Positions 7,692 to 13,161 of a stretch of 22,544 nucleotides of DNA are shown piece after piece. The stretch lies in NCBI GenBank assembly GCA_030844625.1, contig JAUUNJ010000009.1:1-22544 (forward strand). Reading direction: 5' to 3'. The notes beneath the pieces are model-generated. The model saw only the letters and a list, made by a program, of their open reading frames with translations. It was not told the origin of the DNA and ran no database searches. The stretch comes from Roseburia sp. (GTDB lineage: Bacteria; Bacillota; Clostridia; Lachnospirales; Lachnospiraceae). The position numbers and the translations under genes are program-made. The first letter of the stretch is position 1; every line of letters starts with the position of its first letter.

Positions 7692-9233
7692 ATGGCACAG
7701 CAGAATAATAATGGACAGCAGGTTGACGTAAAGCAGCTTTTAAAGGTTCGCCGGGAAAAACTTGCTGATTTACAGGAAAGAGGTAAGGACCCTTTCCAGA
7801 TAACAAAGTATGATGTGACACATCACAGTATGGAAATTAAAGATAATTTTGATGCACTGGCGGCAGAACATGACGAAGAAGGAAAGCTGGTCAAAGATCC
7901 TGCTAAATTAGTATCTATTGCAGGAAGAATTATGCTTAAGCGTGTGATGGGGAAAGCATCTTTCTGTAATATTCAGGATAAGGAAGGAAATATTCAGGTT
8001 TATGTAGCGCGAAATGAAATTGGTGAGGAGCCCTTTGACGAATACAAAGCTTTTAAGAAAATGGATATCGGTGATATCGTAGGAGTAAAAGGATATCCGT
8101 TTAGAACTAAGACAGGTGAGATGAGTATTCATGCAACTGAGGTTACACTGCTTTCAAAGAGTCTTCAGATTCTTCCGGAAAAGTTTCATGGCATGACGAA
8201 TACAGATTTACGGTATCGCCAAAGATATGTTGACCTGATTATGAATGAGGAATCTAAGAATACATTTATCAAACGTTCAAAGATTATAAGTGAAATTAGA
8301 AAATATCTTGACGGACAGGGATTTATGGAAGTTGAAACGCCTATGCTTGTTCACAATGCGGGTGGTGCGGCAGCCCGTCCGTTTAATACACATTACAATT
8401 CGTTAGATGAAGATGTTAAGCTCCGTATTTCATTGGAACTTTATCTCAAGAGACTTATTGTAGGTGGTCTTGAGAAAGTTTATGAGATTGGAAGAGTGTT
8501 CCGTAATGAAGGCGTTGATACAAGACATAATCCGGAATTTACATTGATGGAACTTTATCAGGCATACACAGATTATAATGGAATGATGGATTTAACAGAG
8601 AATCTTTACAGATATCTTGCAAAGGCTGTATGTGGTAGCGAAGTTATTACATATAACGGAATTGAAATGGACTTAAGCAAGCCTTTTGAGAGAATTACAA
8701 TGGTTGATGCCGTTAAGAAATATTCAGGCGTAGACTGGAATGAAGTAGAGGACTTGGAACAGGCAAGAACTTTGGCAAAGGAACATCATGTGGAATTTGA
8801 AGAACGTCACAAGAAAGGTGACATTCTCAACCTCTTCTTTGAAGAGTTTGTTGAGGAGCATCTTGTTCAGCCAACATTTATTATGGATCATCCGCTTGAA
8901 ATTTCACCGCTTACAAAGAAGAAACCGGACAATCCGGAATACGTTGAACGTTTTGAGTTCTTTATGAATGGATGGGAAATGGCAAATGCTTATTCAGAGC
9001 TTAATGATCCAATTGATCAGAGAGAAAGATTTGCAGCTCAGGAAGAGGCATTGGCAGCAGGTGATGACGAGGCTGAACATACAGATGAAGATTTCCTGAA
9101 TGCTCTTGAAATCGGTATGCCTCCAACAGGCGGTATCGGATTCGGGATCGACAGAATGGTAATGCTGCTGACTGATTCGCAAGCAATAAGAGACGTATTG
9201 CTGTTCCCGACAATGAAAACATTAGAGAAGTAA
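7692..9233 (+). CDS. lysS: Lysyl-tRNA synthetase, class II
   Basis: The 513-residue enzyme charges tRNA-Lys. It shows the N-terminal OB-fold anticodon-binding domain (about 60-165; VSIAGRIMLKRVMGKASF), the class II motif 2 (FRNEGVDTRHNPEFTLMELY, near residue 270-290), and motif 3 (GGIGFGIDRMVMLLTD, near 480-496). The slightly long N-terminus begins with a short hydrophilic Gln/Asn stretch. The ribosome site is AAGGAG. No T-box leader is present in the 52-base gap, so expression probably follows the greA promoter. A clear terminator follows. Confidence 0.97.
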   Translation: MAQQNNNGQQVDVKQLLKVRREKLADLQERGKDPFQITKYDVTHHSMEIKDNFDALAAEHDEEGKLVKDPAKLVSIAGRIMLKRVMGKASFCNIQDKEGNIQVYVARNEIGEEPFDEYKAFKKMDIGDIVGVKGYPFRTKTGEMSIHATEVTLLSKSLQILPEKFHGMTNTDLRYRQRYVDLIMNEESKNTFIKRSKIISEIRKYLDGQGFMEVETPMLVHNAGGAAARPFNTHYNSLDEDVKLRISLELYLKRLIVGGLEKVYEIGRVFRNEGVDTRHNPEFTLMELYQAYTDYNGMMDLTENLYRYLAKAVCGSEVITYNGIEMDLSKPFERITMVDAVKKYSGVDWNEVEDLEQARTLAKEHHVEFEERHKKGDILNLFFEEFVEEHLVQPTFIMDHPLEISPLTKKKPDNPEYVERFEFFMNGWEMANAYSELNDPIDQRERFAAQEEALAAGDDEAEHTDEDFLNALEIGMPPTGGIGFGIDRMVMLLTDSQAIRDVLLFPTMKTLEK

Positions 9234-9256
9234 ACAAGAGTAAAAACATTATAAAT

Positions 9257-9291
9257 AAAGGCATTTCCTGGATTTTAGGAAGTGCCTTTTT
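9257..9291 (+). terminator. Intrinsic terminator after lysS
   Basis: AAAGGCATTTCCT (9257-9269) pairs with AGGAAGTGCCTTT (9277-9289) with one G-U pair, followed by further T. It ends the greA-lysS unit. Confidence 0.9.
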
Positions 9292-9447
9292 AAAGTAGGT
9301 GTTGCGATTACTGTTATTTTTGGCGTTAAAGGATAATGAGAGCGACTAAAAAAGATGACAAAATTAATTTATGTGACAAGTTGACAGTAGATATAAGTGA
9401 AAGTCAGCGTCTTTGGGGCGTTGACCGGCAACAAAGGCTTATAATTT

Positions 9448-9476
9448 AAGAACCACGTCTTTTAGACGTGGTTCTT
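9448..9476 (-). terminator. Strong hairpin downstream of the NlpC/P60 gene, probable terminator
   Basis: A perfect 13-bp stem (AAGAACCACGTCT / AGACGTGGTTCTT) with a TTT loop lies 22 bases beyond the stop of the minus-strand hydrolase gene. U-tracts are short on both strands, so termination could be partial or it may protect the 3' end. The stretch 9292-9447 holds no gene; it has an imperfect GTCAGCG/CGTTGAC hairpin at about 9402-9424 and nothing else I can support. Confidence 0.6.
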
Positions 9477-9497
9477 ATTAGGTTATCTATATTTATA

Positions 9498-10724
9498 TTA
9501 TGGTAAGAAGTTATAAACTTTATAAGAATTATTTGTGAAGTGACTGGCATTAGAAATACATACATCAGCTTTGTGATTTCCGCCAAAGCAATCATGTGCC
9601 CCCATAGTCTTGTCATTACCAATGTAAAATTCCACATGATTTGTTTTCCAAAGGACATAACCTTTCTGTAAATTTGTTTTACTTACTTCTTTATTTGAAT
9701 AATTGCTATATTCTTTAGTCGTTTTGGGAACGTTGTTTATTCCAAAATGCATATAAACGGATGCAACAAAACTAGAGCAATCTACCCCCTTACTCGTTCC
9801 AACTTTACTCATTAAAATTGAATCCAAATCAGAACCCAGATATCGATCACCTATATAACCGTTTGCAGGGCCCTGAGTGTAATGAAGTAAGCCTTCAAAT
9901 TTCTTGGCATAATTACAAACAGCGCATCTAAAGTCATATTCATCGTTGCAATTATATATATAGGATCTGTCGTATTTTAGATATCCTTTGCTGGTGAAAA
10001 ACCATAAATTGTTTGAAGCATCCTTCATCCAGCCATTAACGTTTAGAAGATTACCTTGTGAGTATGTAATAGAATTTTTTACAGTACTGGAAGTGCTTGG
10101 TGTTGTATAGAATTTACGCGTACCGGAAGTGTTAAAGTATACTTTCTGCTTCTGCGCAATTGGAGAGCCGGATACATATATGTCAGATGGAAGAACAGAG
10201 TTACTTGTATTCACTCTGGCAGCCATAATAAACTGGTTAGACTTCTTTGACTGATAGTAAAGACGGCCGTCAGAGTTGTAAAGATAACCATCAATTTTTA
10301 TTTCGTGTCCTTTAACGACAGCGGTACCTTTGTATGCACTTGTTTCAGATGGAATAAGTGAAAGATTTGTAGCTTCGGTAGTAACTACACTGTATGTTGT
10401 ACTGAAAGATTTATATCCGGTCATTGCGCCTGTACATTTAGAGGCTAAAATATAACCTTGACTAATCTTATAGAACTTTGTTCCATTGGCATTAGTAACT
10501 GTTTTTGATGAAGAAACAATCTCTGATTGTTTAATAGTTGTTCCAGTCTTGTATTTCGCGGTGGCACTTGTTGTTGAATATACTACTGCACCATCTGAAT
10601 TTTTAACAACATAGATTGTAGCGGCATTTGCTTTTGTGGTATTAGAAAAGAAAATAAATCCTAATAAAACTAAGTTGATAACAAAAAACTTAGCGATATT
10701 CTTATAAAAATTTCTTGACAACAT
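9498..10724 (-). CDS. Secreted NlpC/P60-type cell-wall hydrolase with SH3-like repeats
   Basis: The 408-residue protein has a signal peptide (hydrophobic core about 12-28, likely cleavage after ANA near residue 34). Residues 36-255 are beta-rich, with repeated SH3-like blocks such as ATIYVVKNSDGAVVYST and TRKFYTTPSTSSTVKNSITYSQGNL, likely wall binding. The catalytic part (about 260-405) has the nucleophile Cys316 in KGVDCSSFVASVYMHFG and His363 in LWKTNHVEFYIG, as in NlpC/P60 endopeptidases that cut stem peptides; a CHAP-like amidase is the alternative. An insertion with Cys259, Cys267 and Cys270 precedes the catalytic domain, a possible disulfide or metal site. An AGGAGG site lies 8 bases before the ATG. 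Confidence 0.85.
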   Translation of the reverse strand: MLSRNFYKNIAKFFVINLVLLGFIFFSNTTKANAATIYVVKNSDGAVVYSTTSATAKYKTGTTIKQSEIVSSSKTVTNANGTKFYKISQGYILASKCTGAMTGYKSFSTTYSVVTTEATNLSLIPSETSAYKGTAVVKGHEIKIDGYLYNSDGRLYYQSKKSNQFIMAARVNTSNSVLPSDIYVSGSPIAQKQKVYFNTSGTRKFYTTPSTSSTVKNSITYSQGNLLNVNGWMKDASNNLWFFTSKGYLKYDRSYIYNCNDEYDFRCAVCNYAKKFEGLLHYTQGPANGYIGDRYLGSDLDSILMSKVGTSKGVDCSSFVASVYMHFGINNVPKTTKEYSNYSNKEVSKTNLQKGYVLWKTNHVEFYIGNDKTMGAHDCFGGNHKADVCISNASHFTNNSYKVYNFLP

Positions 10725-10749
10725 TGTAAAAACCTCCTAATGTTTAATT

Positions 10750-10776
10750 TTCTCGTTTTGAACTTATTAACGAGAA
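10750..10776 (-). promoter_or_regulatory. Leader hairpin of the NlpC/P60 mRNA
   Basis: TTCTCGTT and AACGAGAA form a perfect 8-bp stem with an 11-base loop in the untranslated leader, 11 bases upstream of the AGGAGG site. It could stabilise the mRNA 5' end or be a second protein-binding inverted repeat. No U-run follows, so it is not an attenuator. Confidence 0.45.
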
Positions 10777-10786
10777 TCTAAAGTAT

Positions 10787-10800
10787 TGAAACATGTTTCA
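10787..10800. promoter_or_regulatory. Perfect 14-bp palindrome at the NlpC/P60 transcription start, candidate operator
   Basis: TGAAACATGTTTCA equals its own reverse complement. It begins about 8 bases downstream of the predicted -10 (10813-10808), so it covers +1 to about +14, a typical repressor position. It resembles cre-type LacI-family sites but has AT, not CG, at the centre. Confidence 0.6.
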
Positions 10801-10807
10801 GTAAAAA

Positions 10808-10836
10808 AGTATAGTGAAATAAAATAGTAAAAACAA
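10808..10836 (-). promoter_or_regulatory. Predicted promoter for the NlpC/P60 gene
   Basis: On the minus strand TTGTTT (10836-10831), a 17-base spacer and TATACT (10813-10808). The leader would be about 77 bases and carry the hairpin at 10750-10776. Confidence 0.6.
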
Positions 10837-10957
10837 GGCACTTAATGGAGATAAATAAAAAAGAAAGAGAAAAATTGTCGAAAAAGGAGTGAAATTATCG
10901 ATATTCTTTACTTTTGCAAAGTTTGTTAAAAATCTATTTCAATAATAAAAGTTTTTG

Positions 10958-10966
10958 TGCTATAAT
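10958..10966 (+). promoter_or_regulatory. Extended -10 promoter for the UPF0371 gene
   Basis: TGCTATAAT is a perfect extended -10 element; a weak TTCAAT lies 17 bases upstream of the hexamer. The start codon is about 73 bases downstream. It is divergent from the hydrolase promoter with about 120 bases between. Confidence 0.65.
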
Positions 10967-11039
10967 ATAAAACTGTTTAAAGTTTTCAGAGTGTGATAAA
11001 TAGAAACAATAAAAGTACAGTAATAAAAAAGATAAGGAC

Positions 11040-12542
11040 ATGAATGAAATAAAAGGAAAAGGATTTGATAATGAGAAGTATCTGACAATGCAGTCAGAAC
11101 ATATAAAGGAGAGAATTGCCCAGTTTGGCAATAAGTTATATTTGGAGTTTGGAGGAAAGTTATTTGATGACTTTCATGCATCAAGAGTATTGCCGGGATT
11201 TGAGCCTGATTCTAAGCTGCAGATGCTATTGCAGTTGAAGGAACAGGCAGAGGTGGTTATTGTAATCAGTGCGGAGGATATTGCGGAAAATAAAGTGCGT
11301 GGTGATTATGGAATCACATATGATATGGACGTATTAAGATTGATTGATGAATTTCAGTCCGTAGGTTTGTTTGTGGGAAGTGTGTGTCTTACCAAGTTTG
11401 CAGGACAGCCTTCGGCAGCGTTGTTCATAAAGAGGCTTGAGTCTATGGGAATCAAGTCATACAAACATTATAAAATACCGGGATATCCAAGTGATGTAAA
11501 TTATATTGTCAGTGATGAAGGATATGGAAAAAATGATTATATAGAAACAGAAAGACCGTTGGTTGTGATTACTGCTCCGGGTCCGGGAAGCGGCAAGATG
11601 GCAACATGTCTTTCACAATTATATCATGAGCATAAAAGAGGTGTTGATGCAGGATATGCCAAGTATGAGACTTTTCCGATATGGAACATACCGCTGAAAC
11701 ATCCAGTGAATCTTGCTTATGAGGCAGCAACAGCAGATTTAAATGATGTTAATATCATCGACCCGTTTCATCTGGAAGCATATGGTGAGACTGCTGTAAA
11801 TTATAACAGAGACTGTGAAATATTTCCGGTTGTGAATGCTATGTTTGAACTTATTTCCGGAGAGAGCCCATATAAGTCACCTACCGACATGGGAGTGAAT
11901 ATGGCAGGGAATTGTATTGTTGATGATGCGGTATGTTGTGAAGCCTCAAAACAGGAAATTATCAGAAGATATTATAAGAGCCTGTGCGAAAAAAGACGAA
12001 AAGGTATGACCAAGGATGATTTATATAAGTTAGAATTGTTGATGAAGCAGGCAGGAGTAACTGTTGAAGACAGAAAGGTGGCAATCGCAGCTCTGGAAAA
12101 AGAAAAAGCTACCGGTGCTAAGCCGGCAGTGGCAATTGAACTGCCGGATGGAAGAATTGTGACAGGACGTACAAGTGAACTTCTTGGAGCAGCTTCTGCA
12201 GCACTGTTAAATTCCTTAAAAGTTTTGGGAAATATAGAAGATGAGGTGAAACTCATTGATCCAAAGGCAATTGGCCCGGTACAGGCATTAAAGATTAATT
12301 ATCTGGGAAGCCACAACCCAAGGCTTCACACAGACGAAGTGCTGACGGCATTATCAGCAACAGCATCTTACAGTGATACTGCCATGCTGGCGATGAAACA
12401 GCTTCCATTACTGAAGGGATGTGACGCACACTCAACGGTACTATTATCATCGGTGGATGAGCAGATATTTAAGAAACTTGGTATTCAGCTTACCTGTGAA
12501 CCGCGATACGAGGAAGATGAAAGAATGTACCATAAGCATTAG
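11040..12542 (+). CDS. UPF0371 (DUF1846) family protein
   Basis: The 500-residue cytoplasmic protein is recognised by MNEIKGKGFDNEKYLTMQSE at the N-terminus, FGGKLFDDFHASRVLPGFEPDSK, the glycine-rich loop ITAPGPGSGKMATCLSQLY (about 178-196) that resembles a nucleotide-binding P-loop, and FPIWNIPLKHPVNLAYEAATADLNDVNIIDPFHLEAYG. The family is widespread in Firmicutes, of normal length here, and structurally characterised, but I know of no established reaction. The loop suggests nucleotide or phosphate binding; this is inference. The gene is alone, with its own promoter and a strong hairpin 87 bases downstream. The ribosome site is weak (ATAAGGA, 4 bases before the ATG). Confidence 0.9.
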   Translation: MNEIKGKGFDNEKYLTMQSEHIKERIAQFGNKLYLEFGGKLFDDFHASRVLPGFEPDSKLQMLLQLKEQAEVVIVISAEDIAENKVRGDYGITYDMDVLRLIDEFQSVGLFVGSVCLTKFAGQPSAALFIKRLESMGIKSYKHYKIPGYPSDVNYIVSDEGYGKNDYIETERPLVVITAPGPGSGKMATCLSQLYHEHKRGVDAGYAKYETFPIWNIPLKHPVNLAYEAATADLNDVNIIDPFHLEAYGETAVNYNRDCEIFPVVNAMFELISGESPYKSPTDMGVNMAGNCIVDDAVCCEASKQEIIRRYYKSLCEKRRKGMTKDDLYKLELLMKQAGVTVEDRKVAIAALEKEKATGAKPAVAIELPDGRIVTGRTSELLGAASAALLNSLKVLGNIEDEVKLIDPKAIGPVQALKINYLGSHNPRLHTDEVLTALSATASYSDTAMLAMKQLPLLKGCDAHSTVLLSSVDEQIFKKLGIQLTCEPRYEEDERMYHKH

Positions 12543-12593
12543 ACTGACATGATGGAATGGATAGTTTACAAGTCTAAATAAGGTGTGCTGAGG

Positions 12594-12675
12594 AAAGAGA
12601 CATTTCGAAAAAAATAGAAATATGAGTTATCCGCAGAGTAGATATAAATTCTATTCTGCGGATTTTTGTCTCTTT
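12594..12675 (+). ncRNA. Candidate branched structured RNA after the UPF0371 gene
   Basis: A closing stem AAAGAGACA (12594-12602) / TGTCTCTTT (12667-12675), perfect over 9 bp, encloses a small ATTTC/GAAAT hairpin and a strong 14-bp hairpin (12629-12663). This gives a three-way-junction shape. A second hairpin with a T-run at 12700-12735 could form the 3' end of a transcript of about 140 bases. I recognise no known RNA class and see no convincing promoter of its own, so it may be a 3' UTR element. Confidence 0.35.
12629..12667 (+). terminator. Intrinsic terminator of the UPF0371 gene
   Basis: ATCCGCAGAGTAGA (12629-12642) pairs with TCTATTCTGCGGAT (12650-12663), 14 bp with one G-U pair and a 7-base loop, then T5. 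It is nested inside the larger 12594-12675 fold, so the two uses may compete. Confidence 0.8.
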
Positions 12676-12699
12676 GTGTGGGGGTAAAAAGATATCAGG

Positions 12700-12735
12700 C
12701 ACAGTTGTGAACCATTGTTCGCAACTGTGTTTTTT
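12700..12735 (+). terminator. Second strong intrinsic terminator
   Basis: CACAGTTGTGAA (12700-12711) pairs with TTCGCAACTGTG (12718-12729) over 12 bp with one U-G pair, 6-base loop, followed by T6. No gene lies between it and the previous terminator, which suggests a short transcript or back-up termination. Confidence 0.85.
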
Positions 12736-13097
12736 ATCTTGTGACAAGCAGAATTCTATTTCTAAAATTCTTAAAATTACGGAAAACGTATCCGTTCCTT
12801 TTAACCACCTTAAGGATTCTGTCAGCTCACTGGTCTGTGCAGAAATTAATCTTTCAGTTTGCATTGCGTTCTGGAGGGAAGAATATCAAAAACAGTTGAG
12901 GCAGTCAACAGTCACAGTGATAACGGCGTTTGCTGTAATGAAGAAAAGTTTTTTTGGAAGTTGAATTAAAAGCAGAAGTATAATAAAAGACATTGTAAAA
13001 ATGCATAAAAATGTTTTTACAAAATGCGCCGAAAAATAGATAAAAAGGTAAAAATAACCAAAAATAAGGGAATTATGAATAAAAACATTTTTATTTA
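12736..13097. other. Gene-free spacer upstream of the subtilase gene
   Basis: No ORF here has a ribosome site or recognisable protein. Two AT-rich inverted repeats are visible: TTGTAAAAA/TTTTTACAA (12993-13022) and AATAAAAA/TTTTTATT (13078-13095), the latter just before a TTGACG box. A lone TATAAT is at 12979-12984. Bases about 12780-12960 are more GC-rich than the rest and could be remains of a lost gene, but I cannot name one. Confidence 0.5.
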
Positions 13098-13127
13098 TTG
13101 ACGAGTGACATTTACAAATGATACGCT
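13098..13127 (+). promoter_or_regulatory. Possible promoter of the subtilase gene
   Basis: TTGACG (13098-13103), an 18-base spacer, and TACGCT preceded by TG (extended -10, 13119-13127). The -10 is weak (3 of 6). The leader would be about 28 bases, including a GGGAGGAAAG ribosome site. The palindrome at 13078-13095 sits immediately upstream. Confidence 0.4.
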
Positions 13128-13161
13128 TTTGAAGTTGGCAAAACAAACAGGGAGGAAAGAG

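Noticed and set aside
10787..10800. Palindrome read as a CcpA cre site
   Set aside because: cre sites have a central CG that is nearly invariant; here the centre is AT, so I keep it only as an unassigned operator.
12574..12864. Minus-strand 96-codon open frame in the same spacer
   Set aside because: No ribosome site, and it crosses both terminator hairpins in antisense.
12674..12964. Plus-strand 96-codon open frame in the spacer before the subtilase gene
   Set aside because: It begins inside the hairpin region, runs through a terminator, has no ribosome site, and its product matches nothing I know.
13105..13161. GTG as start of the subtilase
   Set aside because: No ribosome site, and it would bury the signal peptide behind 19 residues; the ATG at 13162 follows GGGAGGAAAG.
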